From: Spirogloea muscicola
Lineage: Eukaryota; Streptophyta; Zygnematophyceae; Spirogloeales; Spirogloeaceae
Length of the DNA: 26,275 nucleotides
NCBI GenBank assembly: GCA_009602725.1
Contig: WELB01000433.1
Coordinates: 7,511 to 33,785 of the forward strand
Direction of reading: 5' to 3'
Shown here: positions 9,699 to 17,780 of the stretch, piece by piece
How positions within the stretch are numbered: the first letter of the stretch is position 1
Layout of the letters: the number at the start of each line of letters is the position of its first letter
Notes under the pieces: model-generated
What the model saw: the letters and a program-made list of their open reading frames with translations, nothing else
Databases searched by the model: none
Told to the model about the DNA's origin: nothing
Made by a program: the position numbers and the translations under genes

Positions 9699-11432
9699 TC
9701 ACGGCCGCAGCTCGTGCAGGCCAATGGTGAGGTCAGAGGAGATGGACATGAGGAGCGGCAAGGTGGGGTGCCACACGGCGCGCACCACACGCTTCTGGTG
9801 GGCGTCAATCGACAGCGCCGGCGATCGACCGAGCTGGCGGATGTCAAACACGTGGATCTGCGGGTCCGGCGAACCGACGGCGACGAGGCGCCCGCACGGC
9901 GACCACGACGCCTTGATGAGGCCCGACTGCTCGTCTGAGGTCGCCTGCTCGAAGCCAAACCAGTGCAGCTCCCGGGGCGACCGCGCGTCCCACAGCCGCA
10001 GCTGCTGCCCGAGCGTGCCAATCTGCACAAGCAGGAGGTTGGCGTCCAGCGCATTCGGCCGGCAAGCGATGGCCTTGCTGTTGAACGTGAGCTTGAAGGC
10101 CTGCTGCCCGTGCTCGACATCCCAACCGATCACTCGCTTGTCGAGGCCCGCAGACACCACGACGCCTCGCCGCGGCATGCCGTCCACATCCGTCACCGCC
10201 GATGTGTGGGCGTGGCGGTGCAGCAGCCTGGGGACCGGCTGCGAGGCCTGCCGGCTGCACTCCCACAGGACCACGGCGTGATCGCAGCCGCCCGTCGCAA
10301 ACAGCCGCCCATCGCCCCACGGCAGGAACGCCACCCTGTTGATGATGCCCTTGTCGTGGGGTGCACCCTCCAGCTTCCTCGCGCCCTCGCATTTTGGCGA
10401 GTTCGTGACGACCGCAGCCTGCCAGTCTCCGGGGGCTGCGTTGTATACGGCCACGAGGGCGGCGCCATCGGGCCGCCACGCCAGGTCCTGAGGGAAGGAG
10501 CGCTTGGGCGTCTCGCAGTTGATCGAGTGCCTCAACTCCACGTGCTCCCCCCTGCCCCTGATCTTCCACAGCTTGACGCGGCCATCAAGCGCGCTGGTCG
10601 CGCACTCGGTGCAGTCGTTGGGATTGATGAGGAGGGTGCGCAGCTTGCGCTGGTGCTGGGACGCGACGAACCGGCTCCCCACCCGCCGCAAGTGCCGCTG
10701 AACCCCAGCCGCCACGCAGCCAATGCGGTCCTCGTGCACCAGCGCTGTTGGGGAGAAGCTTGCGTGCAGGTTGCCAGCGGCGCTGCCGCCGGCCCTCTTC
10801 CCTCCTCCTGCTGAGGAGTCTGTTCTGCAGGAGTTGACGCTGCCGTTGCGCTGCCTTGGCGTGTCAGCCGATGCCTGTGCCTGCTTCCGCCCACTGCCGC
10901 AGCTACAGGGATCCCCTTGAAGAATCCTGGGAACGCCCCTGTCGTCTGTGAATGTGGCCCTTGTCGCGCATCTGCTGCAGCCCTGGTCCCGCCTGCTCCG
11001 GCCTGAGCATTCGGCGCGTCCTCCGTGGTCAACCTCCAAGCCATCTTCGCCAGCACCCCCGTTGCCGCCATCGTCCCCGTCCCGGTCGTCGTCGTCGTCG
11101 TCGTCGAGAACCTCGAATCGCCGGTGCCCGTCGGCGTGGCCGTTGGGCCCGCCATCAGGTGCGGCATGATGAGGACGCCTCCGTGGCGATTCCCGGCCTT
11201 CCAGAGAGACGTGCGGGGGTTGGCGGCCTGGGTGGAAGGCACCCGCCTGCTCCGGCTCCCGGCGAGCGGCAGCGGAGGCGTCAGGCCGGGCGGGGCTTCG
11301 GCGAGAGCGCGAGGCCGCCTGCCGGGCTGCGGGGTCGCTGCACGTCGTCTCCTCCTTGACCTGGGCCCGCTGCGCTCGCGGCTGTGGGGTCGGCGGCGGC
11401 GCAGGCCGGGCGGCGCCGTCNCCTCTCGCCAA
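9699..11432 (-). CDS. Seven-bladed WD40 repeat protein
   Basis: This uninterrupted 577-codon frame ends in TGA at 9699-9701. The C-terminal ~320 residues form seven WD-type repeats, recognised by segments such as ALDGRVKLWKI, FATGGCDHAVVLWE, VSAGLDKRVIGWDV, GTLGQQLRLWDAR and GSPDPQIHVFDIR, with the last ending SSDLTIGLHELRP. Seven blades suffice for one closed propeller, normally a protein-interaction platform; partners cannot be inferred. The N-terminal ~240 residues are Arg/Ala/Pro-rich low complexity with a poly-Asp run (LDDDDDDDRDGDD) and no recognised domain. The only upstream Met in the frame is at 11432. The N at 11421 makes residue 4 unknown, and an inverted-repeat element begins at 11441, so the first exon could be elsewhere. 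The lack of introns contrasts with the two upstream genes. Confidence 0.85.
   Translation of the reverse strand: MARXDGAARPAPPPTPQPRAQRAQVKEETTCSDPAARQAASRSRRSPARPDASAAARREPEQAGAFHPGRQPPHVSLEGRESPRRRPHHAAPDGGPNGHADGHRRFEVLDDDDDDDRDGDDGGNGGAGEDGLEVDHGGRAECSGRSRRDQGCSRCATRATFTDDRGVPRILQGDPCSCGSGRKQAQASADTPRQRNGSVNSCRTDSSAGGGKRAGGSAAGNLHASFSPTALVHEDRIGCVAAGVQRHLRRVGSRFVASQHQRKLRTLLINPNDCTECATSALDGRVKLWKIRGRGEHVELRHSINCETPKRSFPQDLAWRPDGAALVAVYNAAPGDWQAAVVTNSPKCEGARKLEGAPHDKGIINRVAFLPWGDGRLFATGGCDHAVVLWECSRQASQPVPRLLHRHAHTSAVTDVDGMPRRGVVVSAGLDKRVIGWDVEHGQQAFKLTFNSKAIACRPNALDANLLLVQIGTLGQQLRLWDARSPRELHWFGFEQATSDEQSGLIKASWSPCGRLVAVGSPDPQIHVFDIRQLGRSPALSIDAHQKRVVRAVWHPTLPLLMSISSDLTIGLHELRP
11085..11108. 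repeat. (GTC)n trinucleotide run
   Basis: A GTC/GAC run encodes the poly-Asp stretch of the WD40 protein on the minus strand. It is the same repeat type as in HflX exon 1. Confidence 0.8.
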
Positions 11433-11440
11433 TCAAACCA

Positions 11441-11639
11441 TACTGGAAGAGTCTTTTCTTTTCTCTCTCCGTCCGTTCTTACGCCATCCGGCCCTCACAC
11501 CTTGTACGTTACTTTGGGCTGGCCTCTCACAGCCATTGCCGTAGATTGGAAGAGCTGTTCGTTCTCCCTCTCTCTGCGGCTCTCTCAGCAGCCGCAAGTC
11601 GGAGTAACTTGCAGCTGGAAAAGACAGACTCTTCCAGTA
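11441..11639. mobile_element. MITE-like element with 14-bp terminal inverted repeats
   Basis: TACTGGAAGAGTCT at 11441-11454 is exactly inverted at 11626-11639, followed inward by T-rich sequence on one side and its A-rich counterpart on the other. The interior holds a diverged hairpin repeat (GGGCTGGCCTCTCACAGCC, about 11512-11530) and no protein frame. A convincing target duplication is not visible. It ends 9 bases before the WD40 start codon. Confidence 0.65.
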
Positions 11640-11648
11640 GAGGGCGAT

Positions 11649-11690
11649 GGCTGTGATTGGCCAGCCCAGAAAAAAGATTGAATAAAGAAT
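11649..11690 (-). repeat. Hairpin repeat, inverted copy
   Basis: On the minus strand this reads TTTTTTCTGGGCTGGCCAAT followed by CACAGCCATCGCCC. It faces the copy at 11512 and lies just outside the inverted-repeat element. Confidence 0.6.
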
Positions 11691-11791
11691 GGAAAATTAG
11701 TTGAAAGAGGCACCCAGACGAGACCAGAAGTAGCAGCCTAAGGCGAGGCCTGCCCGAATTGCACTGCCTGAGCCCGGGACCTTTTTAATCG

Positions 11792-12012
11792 CACCCGCCT
11801 GGAGATGAGTTCGTCCCCCTGGCTGTTGACGTGCACGGGGCTCTCGGGTCCCAGTGGCTCGACCTGCTGGCGAGGCTTGCGCGGCGCACTGTGTCCCGCA
11901 GGCGCAGTGAGCCGGCTGACTTCAACGCAGCTGGCTCGTGGGCCCAAGTCTATCGTATGAGGTTGTCTTCCTTCAGCGGTCCATGGCCCAAGCCTTGCAT
12001 CTGCACGCCCAC
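11792..12012 (+). mobile_element. Retroelement C-terminal fragment, frameshifted
   Basis: Codes for DEFVPLAVDVHGALGSQWLD through AQVYRMRLS, nearly identical to the long copy. The frame then shifts at about 11965 into the SLQRSMAQALHLHA region. It is fused tail-first to an opposite-strand fragment near 12015. Confidence 0.85.
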
Positions 12013-12019
12013 AATGCCG

Positions 12020-12237
12020 AGTGTGCGGCGATGATGACGTCCCTGGGCGTCCGTGGTGATAGGCATGACATTGTTGACTTCAACAACCGCACGGTAGCCG
12101 GCGTCGCGCATCAAGCCCGCCAGGACATCGCGGAGGAGGTTGTGGATGCCCACCACTTCTGGTCCAGTGGGGCATCTTAGCATGTGAGTGGCGAGCTCAG
12201 CACCCTCTGCACGGAAGCCGCACTCACACTGGCGCAC
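12020..12237 (-). mobile_element. Retroelement zinc-knuckle/endonuclease fragment
   Basis: The minus-strand translation includes RQCECG, a histidine in ATHMLRC, then HNLLRDVLAGLMRDAGYRAV. This corresponds to the C-x-C...H-x3-C knuckle and the start of the endonuclease domain of the long copy. It stops where the catalytic acidic residues should begin. Confidence 0.8.
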
Positions 12238-12357
12238 CCCAATCAGCCACCAGTCAATCTGGCCGCGCTTTCTTCAATCAGGCAGTTAGGTGGGAGGAGG
12301 GTGGCCGCGCTCGCCAGAATGCCGGTGTCGAATTCCGCATGAACGGGGTAAAGAGAA

Positions 12358-12440
12358 GTGGTACTCCAAATGGGGGCAAGGGCTGTGAAAAGCCAGCCCA
12401 AAAAAAATTGACAAGGGTTCGGAGGGGCCGACAAGTGTTT
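12358..12440 (-). repeat. Hairpin repeat (type A)
   Basis: Minus strand: CTTGTCAATT, a T-tract, GGGCTGGC, TTTTCACAGCCC, TTGCCCCCATTTGGAGTACCAC. It forms the outer 3' flank of the minus-strand retroelement copy at 12441-13035. Confidence 0.8.
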
Positions 12441-13035
12441 AGCAGTTACAGAGGGGCCTGAAGATGCTGTGTCAGCACAGGAGGCGGATGGATCACTCAG
12501 TAGTTACGATTGAGGAGCCGCAAATCCGACAGACTAGCTGCCGGAAAACTATCCCCCTGACGAAAGCCGGAGGCCGCAGCGAGAGCACGGCCATTTCGCA
12601 GATGGAGAGCATGGGCCATGGACCGCTAGAGGGACACTGACAATCTCATCCGGTATACCTGAGCCCACGAGCCAGCTGCGTCGAAGACAGCCGGCTCGCC
12701 GCGCCTGCGGGACACAGCGCGCCGCGCAAGCCGGGCCAGCAGGTTGAGCCACTGGGACCCGAGAGCCCCGTGCACGTCCACGCCAAGGGGACGAACTCAT
12801 CTGTAGGCTGGTGGTCGGACTGCTTGGCCGCCTTGCTGCGAGCGGCCTTCGCCGCAGCATGGCCTGCCCGCGAGGCAGAGAGCCCCGGGTTGGAGCGGTC
12901 GACCACGTCAGTGGTGACCACGTCGGCGATGATGCGCGCGCCACCGCCCGGCGTCGACGCCACCAGGTCGACAAGGCGCGTATGGAGTCCGTCGGCCCTC
13001 TCAGAAAGCTGGTCGAGCCTTAGCTGCTGGCACAA
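12441..13035 (-). mobile_element. Retroelement 3' portion, minus strand, frameshifted
   Basis: Minus-strand frames give ADGLHTRLVDLVASTPGG, ARIIADVVTTDVVDRSN and TDEFVPLA, then shift frame within the DVHGALGS region. They continue to the tail near 12545 and a 3' UTR. Both putative endonuclease acidic residues (VD...AD) remain, but the frameshift should inactivate the protein. Confidence 0.85.
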
Positions 13036-13039
13036 GAGC

Positions 13040-13210
13040 TAGTCAATCGCCGTCCGGTATTCGAGCGTCAGCTAGCGACCTCTATGTGCTGACTCGTGGT
13101 TACTGAGCGGGTCAGCTTAGCAGCAGGTGACGTACATTTGTCCAATGTGCTTGCCTTTGTACTTGGCCACACATGGCCTCCCCATCTCTTAATATACACG
13201 CATTTTCTCG
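13040..13210 (+). mobile_element. Retroelement tail, family C 3' flank
   Basis: This codes for ASDLYVLTRGY with a stop at about 13096-13098, then CAGCTTAGCAGCAGGTGACG and TGCTTGCCTTTGTACTTGGC. The same order of stop codon, AGCAGCAGGTGA and GTACTTGGCC recurs at 19073-19200 (+) and 19525-19660 (-). Confidence 0.7.
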
Positions 13211-13408
13211 AGGACGGGGTAAACGCTAAAATTGAGGGTGTCAAGTAGCTACGAAACACTCAGTAACCCCTACGAAGGAAAATTTTCGTGTATTTGAAAC
13301 AAACGAAGGGGGGTTTACTGACGAAGCAGCCGCAGGTCGGAGAAACTAGTCTCCTAATAAGAACGAGGTATGAGGACTCTTCCATTGAGCATTCTTCTCT
13401 TGCAGTGA

Positions 13409-13630
13409 AAGAAGTGGCACTCCCAATGGGGGCAAGGGCTGCGAAAAGCCAGCCCAAAAAGAATTCACAAAGGTTCAGAGGGGCCTAAGAGCGGTGAGCA
13501 GCTACAGAGGGGCCTGAGGATGCAATGGTAAAACAGGGGGAAGATGGATCACTCAATAAGTAGAGTGAGGAGCCTCAGATCCGACAGACTAGCTGCCGGG
13601 AAGCTATCACCCAGACGAAAGCCAGAGCCC
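13409..13630 (-). mobile_element. Retroelement 3' end, minus strand
   Basis: This is the reverse complement of the 3' end of the long copy: the last ~25 codons (13560-13630) and then the 3' UTR ending in a type A hairpin repeat at 13409-13470. Its sequence is nearly the same as the two direct copies at 14183-14359 and 16340-16516. Confidence 0.85.
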
Positions 13631-13665
13631 TCTTGCAGTGGAGGAGAAGAAGAAGGATGCCTGTG

Positions 13666-13775
13666 ATTTTCAAATTTTTTCGGGCTGGCTTTTCACAGCC
13701 CTTGCCCCCCATTTGCGATGGGGGCAAGGGCTGTGATAAGCCAGCCCAAAAAGAATTGACAAGGGTTCGGAGGGG
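13666..13775. repeat. Two hairpin repeats tail to tail (palindrome)
   Basis: A plus-strand type A copy (GGGCTGGCTTTTCACAGCCC, TTGCCCCCCATTTG) is directly followed by a minus-strand copy (GATGGGGGCAAGGGCTGTGA, TAAGCCAGCCC). The two arms form a near-perfect palindrome with a spacer of only a few bases. Confidence 0.85.
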
Positions 13776-13830
13776 CCGACAAGCGATTAGCAGCTACAGA
13801 AGGGCCTGAAGATGTCATGTCAGCACAGGA

Positions 13831-13990
13831 AGAAGTGGCAACCCAAATGGGGGCAAGGCAAGGCAAGCACATCTGAAGACCTACATAATCTACAGCAAAT
13901 TGACCCGCTCAATAACCACGGGTCAAAACAAACATAGAGAAGAGGGGCTGGCAGAGCCAACCCAAAACGAATGGACACTGTCCAAAGCCA
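13831..13990 (-). repeat. Degenerate hairpin repeats, minus strand
   Basis: A partial type A 3' end (GAAGTGGCAACCCAAATGGG) at 13831-13850 is followed by a type B-like copy at about 13938-13990, whose minus strand reads TGTCCATTCGTTTTGGGTTG, GCTCTGCCAGCCCC. Confidence 0.6.
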
Positions 13991-14059
13991 AAGAAAGAGG
14001 TGCCGAAAAAGGACCACACTACAAAACACGACTAAAATACAAGACGCGGAGCGGGCCCC

Positions 14060-14182
14060 AGCCGCACCAATCTGTCGGTACCAATCTGTCGGCGGCGGCC
14101 ATCCTCCGGCCCTTTTTTATCTGGTCTCACCAATCTGGGGCGCCCGGCTTCCCGGTGCAGACGCCCCGGCTTGCCCTGTCCA
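14060..14182 (+). repeat. Dispersed repeat shared with 24008-24125
   Basis: It contains CACCAATCTG, GGCGCCCGGCTTCCCGGTGC and CCGGCTTGCCC. The same order with substitutions occurs at 24008-24125 (ACACCAATCTGGGCCGCCCG, GCTTGCCAGTGCAGACGGCC). No coding potential is recognised. Confidence 0.6.
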
Positions 14183-14359
14183 TCGGATCTGAGGCTCCTC
14201 ACTCGTACTTATTGAGTGATCCATCCTCCCCCTGTTTTACCATTGCATCCTCAGGCCCCTTTGTAGCTGCTCACCGCTCTTAGGCCCCTCTGAACCTTTG
14301 TGAATTCTTTTTGGGCTGGCTTGTCGCAGCCCTTGCCCCCATTGGGAGTGCCACTTCTT
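14183..14359 (+). repeat. 177-bp direct repeat, left copy
   Basis: It runs from TCGGATCTGAGGCTCCTC, the last codons of the retroelement frame, through the 3' UTR to CCACTTCTT. The right copy is 16340-16516, also 177 bp with only scattered differences. The left copy is the 3' end of another element joined to the 5'-truncated long copy, not an LTR, because it includes coding codons and a stop. Confidence 0.85.
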
Positions 14360-16369
14360 CTGTCCATCCGCGCGGCCCTGAATCTCCACCCTGACTGGAT
14401 GGTCCTGGCGGTAGATGTGCAAAATGCAATCAACAGCGTCGAGCGCAGCGCCATCGCCGAGGAGCTGCGAGCGGCCTTCCCGTCCCTCATCCCCTTCTTC
14501 CGCCTGGGCTACGGCCAGCCCAGCGACCTTCTATGGCGGACAGGGAGTGGCGAGATGGAGACGCTGCAGTCGAGGACGGGCACACGCCAGGGGGATCCTC
14601 TAGCAGGGTTCTTCTTCGCGCTGGCTCACAGCCGCGCTCTCAGGGCCACCGCGGCGGCGCACCCCGGCGTCCTTCTGCCGTCCTACGCCGACGACACCAC
14701 GCTCGTCGGCAGCCCGGGGGAGGTCTCGGCAGCCACCGTCACCTTCCAGCAGCAGCTGGCCGCCCTTGGCATGACCATCCGCCCGGAGAAGTGTACCGCG
14801 TGGTCGCCGCGTGTCCTCCCTGCCGCCTTGCCCCTGCCGCCTGGGTGCCAAACTCCCCCAAGCGGCCTCACCATCCTTGGGGTCCCGTTCGGCACGCCAG
14901 CGTTCGTCGACGGGCAACTGCGCGTCCGCCTTCAGGAGCACCTCCAGCCAGTGGCCCGCCTCCCCGAGCTGCAGGACATGCAGCTGGCGCTTGCCATGCT
15001 CAATCGATGCATTGTGCAGCGTCCTCACTACTTGGCGCGGACGACCCCTCCCTGCCCCGCGGTGCTGGCGGCCTACACCACATTCGACACGGGGGTCATG
15101 GAGGGCGCGGCGGCCCTCATCCGCCACGATGGCTTCCTTGCCTCGTCAGCCGCTACGCTCCAGGCCACACTGCCCCCTGGCCAGGGCGGCCTCGGCTGCC
15201 GCTCGCTCGCGCGCGTCTGCAGGCCAGCATTCCTCGGCAGTTGGGCACAGGTCGCCACGTCGGTGGCGCAGCGCTTCCTCCATGATGGGCGGCCCCTGCT
15301 GCAGCAGGTTGTGGAGGAGGTGGCGACTGGCTCGCTGCCTTTCCAGGAGGCCCTCCGCTCAGCCCAGGACGGGTTACTCGCGGAGCATCCGGCCCTTGCA
15401 GAGAGCGTGGTCCCCTTCGCTCACCTCGCCCACACCTCCGACTCGCAGGCGCAGGCGCGATACATGGCTGCTGTGGACAAGGCGACGTTCACGGACACGC
15501 TGCAGCTCCTCCCCGCAGGCGACGTGCGCGGCCGTGCTCGGCTGCTGTCGGCCGCCTCCCCCGGCGCGGCAGCCTGGCTCTCTGCGCTCCCACTGTATGA
15601 TGCGCTCAGGCTGCCGGACGAGCTGTTCCGCACGGCCACGCATCGCCTGCTGGGCCTCCCCCCGCCCTGCCTGCTGGGCGTGCTGCAGTGCGAATGTGGG
15701 GAGCGGTCGACGGACCCGGCGGAGCTGGCGGCGCATCTCCTCCGCTGCGCCACTGGAGGCGAACGAACAGCTGCGCACGACCTCTTGCGTGATGCTATGT
15801 TCGGGATCTTTCAGGAGGCGGGCTACACGGTAGCGATGGAGAACGCCTCGGTCATGCCCATCCTCGAGAGGGCTGACGGACACCATACGCGTCGTGTGGA
15901 CCTGGTGGCGTCCACGCCGGGAGGTGGCGCGCGGATCATAGCCGATGTAGTCACCACCGATGTGGTCGACCGCTCCAACCTGGGGCTCTCTGCCTCGCGG
16001 GCCGGCCACGCTGCCTCGAAGGCCGCTCGCTGCAAGGCGGCCAAGCACTCCGATCACCCACCTGCCGACGAGTTCGTCCCCTTGGCGGTGGACGTGCACG
16101 GGGCTCTTGGGTCCCAGTGGCTTGACCTATTGGCTAGGCTTGCGCGGCGGGCTGTGTCCCGCAGACGCGGCGAGCCAGCCGACTTCAACGCCGCGGGCTC
16201 GTGGGCTCAGGTATATCGGATGCGCCTCTCTGTATCCCTGCAGCGGTCCATGGCCCACGCTCTGCATCTGCGAGCTGGCCGTGCTCTCGCTGCGGGCTCT
16301 GGCTTTCGTCAGGGTGATAGCTTCCCGGCCGCTAGTCTGTCGGATCTGAGGCTCCTCGCTCGTACTTAA
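14300..16369 (+). CDS. RLE-type non-LTR retrotransposon polyprotein, 5'-truncated
   Basis: This 689-codon frame carries reverse transcriptase palm motifs: A with VLAVDVQNAINSVE (Asp39), B with RQGDPLAG (Gln97-Pro100), C with YADD (129-132), and D/E with GMTIRPEKC and ILGVPFG. The fingers (motifs 0-2) are missing, and the first ~24 residues are translated from a hairpin repeat and the 3' UTR of another copy, so the native N terminus is lost. The C-terminal third has a C-x-C-x12-H-x3-C knuckle (Cys464, Cys466, His479, Cys483) and a VD-x14-D pattern (Asp534, Asp549), as in restriction-like endonucleases of R2/CRE/NeSL-type elements. Such elements nick the target and prime reverse transcription there. 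The frame is open to TAA, so the copy is young, but without fingers it is unlikely to be autonomous. Confidence 0.92.
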   Translation: MNSFWAGLSQPLPPLGVPLLLSIRAALNLHPDWMVLAVDVQNAINSVERSAIAEELRAAFPSLIPFFRLGYGQPSDLLWRTGSGEMETLQSRTGTRQGDPLAGFFFALAHSRALRATAAAHPGVLLPSYADDTTLVGSPGEVSAATVTFQQQLAALGMTIRPEKCTAWSPRVLPAALPLPPGCQTPPSGLTILGVPFGTPAFVDGQLRVRLQEHLQPVARLPELQDMQLALAMLNRCIVQRPHYLARTTPPCPAVLAAYTTFDTGVMEGAAALIRHDGFLASSAATLQATLPPGQGGLGCRSLARVCRPAFLGSWAQVATSVAQRFLHDGRPLLQQVVEEVATGSLPFQEALRSAQDGLLAEHPALAESVVPFAHLAHTSDSQAQARYMAAVDKATFTDTLQLLPAGDVRGRARLLSAASPGAAAWLSALPLYDALRLPDELFRTATHRLLGLPPPCLLGVLQCECGERSTDPAELAAHLLRCATGGERTAAHDLLRDAMFGIFQEAGYTVAMENASVMPILERADGHHTRRVDLVASTPGGGARIIADVVTTDVVDRSNLGLSASRAGHAASKAARCKAAKHSDHPPADEFVPLAVDVHGALGSQWLDLLARLARRAVSRRRGEPADFNAAGSWAQVYRMRLSVSLQRSMAHALHLRAGRALAAGSGFRQGDSFPAASLSDLRLLART

Positions 16370-16516
16370 TGAGTGATCCATCCTCCCCCTGTTCTACCAT
16401 TGCATCCTCAGGCCCCTTTGTAGCTGCTCACCGCTCTTAGGCCCCTCTGAACCTTTGTAAATTCTTTTTGGGCTGGCTTTTCGCAGCCCTTGCCCCCATT
16501 GGGAGTGCCACTTCTT
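16340..16516 (+). repeat. 177-bp direct repeat, right copy (retroelement 3' end)
   Basis: It begins in the last codons of the long copy, passes the TAA at 16367-16369, a conserved UTR (GAGTGATCCATCC, CCTCAGGCCCCTTTGTAGC) and ends in a type A hairpin repeat at 16454-16516. Confidence 0.85.
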
Positions 16517-16517
16517 T

Positions 16518-16640
16518 CTTACTCTGGGCTGGCCTCTCACAGCCACCGCCCACCCTTGATTTAGCAGCAGGTGACGTACATTTGTCAAATGTACTGGCCT
16601 TTGTACTTGGCCACACAGGCCCTCCAGAATGAGTTGTATA
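16518..16640 (+). repeat. Hairpin repeat plus family C 3' flank
   Basis: GGGCTGGCCTCTCACAGCC at about 16526-16544 is followed by TTAGCAGCAGGTGACGTACA and GGCCTTTGTACTTGGCCACA. This stretch ends about 60 bases before the start of the secreted wall protein gene and must lie in its promoter or 5' leader. Confidence 0.7.
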
Positions 16641-16695
16641 CTCTCTCCTCGCGCCAGCTCCCCACGGCCTCACCCCGCCGCCGCGCCTCCACGCC

Positions 16696-17780
16696 ATGGC
16701 GAGGGCGCCAGCCCCATGCCTTCTCCTGCTCACTGTCCTGGCGGCCACGACGACGCGGGCTGCCGCCAGAGCCTCTCTTACCGGCTCCGTCTTCTGTGAC
16801 CGTGACTTCAACGGGATCATGGACAGCCCGTGAGCAACTCCGGCTTGTAGCTCTTACCACTGAATGTCGCCATTGCTGCCTGTGAGTCAGTTCCTCTAGC
16901 CTAGACGCGGCTGGCAGAGAGGCTGACTTGCCTGTGGACAAGCACTAGCGTCAGGGCTGCTCACACACTGTGCAACCAGCCGCCAGGGGTTTTCAGGTGC
17001 ATCCTTGGGCCTGCTTGTGTTGACTAGGCTGTGCATACAGGTGGCCACAGACTGACCGACTCTACCACGGGTGTCTTTCTAGGCCCGACACACCAGCGCA
17101 GGGAGCCCTGTTGCAGCTTGAGTGCGTCTACCAGGGTAGAGGGTTTGAGGTACGGAGGTTGAGCTGTATTGCAAGCGACAGCGACAGCAACAGCGATGTT
17201 AGGCGTGGTTGTGCAGCTGATTGTGCTCCGGCCTGACAAGACAGGCTGCATCATGTGATGTCACAGATGTTCTATACAACCACCAACAGCATGGGCTCGT
17301 ACTCCTTTGACAACGACCTCCCTACTTACGAAGATGGATATCCAGGGTCCACCCCTTTCTATAGATGCTCAGTCTCGCTGTCCAGCTCCGGCGACATTAA
17401 TTGCCGAATCACTGGCTCCTGCGGTGGAGGCGATGTGGGCGCCATAACTGCATCTAACGGTAATAAGTCTGCAAGTATTCGTGCGTGCCAGGCAGTCAAA
17501 TTGCCACACACAAGCTATAAGCGTCTAGTGATCTTGACATGTCTCAGTTCTCCTAGCTGACACAATCAGCTGTGATGGTATGACAGCTGGCCCTTACTAC
17601 CACAATGGGGATACTGCCATGCTGCCGCCATTTTGCTATAAACCGCCCATCCCAGCACCATCCTTCGCCGCCAACTCCGCCGTCACCTCCGCCGCCACCT
17701 CCGCCGCCACCTCCGCCGCCACCTCCGCCCCCACCTCCGCCGCCACCTTCCCCCCCGCCTCCGCCTCCACCTTCCCATAA
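16696..17780 (+). CDS. Secreted Ole e 1-like wall protein, four exons
   Basis: Exons 16696-16829, 17083-17149, 17267-17459 and 17557-17780 join at GT-AG borders with phases that fit, giving 205 codons. The start has a clear signal peptide (CLLLLTVLAATTT, then a run of Ala). The body resembles the Ole e 1 allergen/extensin fold: GSVFCDRDFNG, GALLQLECV, MFYTTTNSMGSYSF, CSVSLSSSGDINC and the closing LPPFCYKP, with several cysteines spaced for disulfides. Land-plant members often continue into a Pro-rich extensin tail. Here the spliced frame instead reads a Ser-Ala-Ala-Thr tail and stops at 17778-17780, while the +1 frame of the same DNA reads poly-Pro. A slippage frameshift or a missed intron is likely near 17665. 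Function is inferred as extracellular or cell-wall. Confidence 0.75.

Noticed and set aside
9844-10814. Long alternative frames overlapping the WD40 gene
   Set aside because: The high GC content opens several frames; only the frame ending at 9699 contains ordered WD repeats.
13409-13775. CRISPR-like array of spaced repeats
   Set aside because: Repeats are in mixed orientations with irregular spacing and belong to a dispersed eukaryotic repeat; the genome is clearly intron-bearing nuclear DNA.
14533-15833. Long alternative frames overlapping the retroelement frame
   Set aside because: Only the 14300-16369 frame shows reverse transcriptase and endonuclease motifs.
14183-16516. An LTR retrotransposon with 177-bp LTRs
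   Set aside because: The repeats contain coding codons and a stop of the non-LTR protein, the RT belongs with an RLE-type endonuclease, and there is no integrase, protease or primer site between them.
16571-16941. Frames in both directions across the start of the wall-protein gene
   Set aside because: They ignore the signal-peptide frame starting at 16696 and its well-placed GTGAGC donor.
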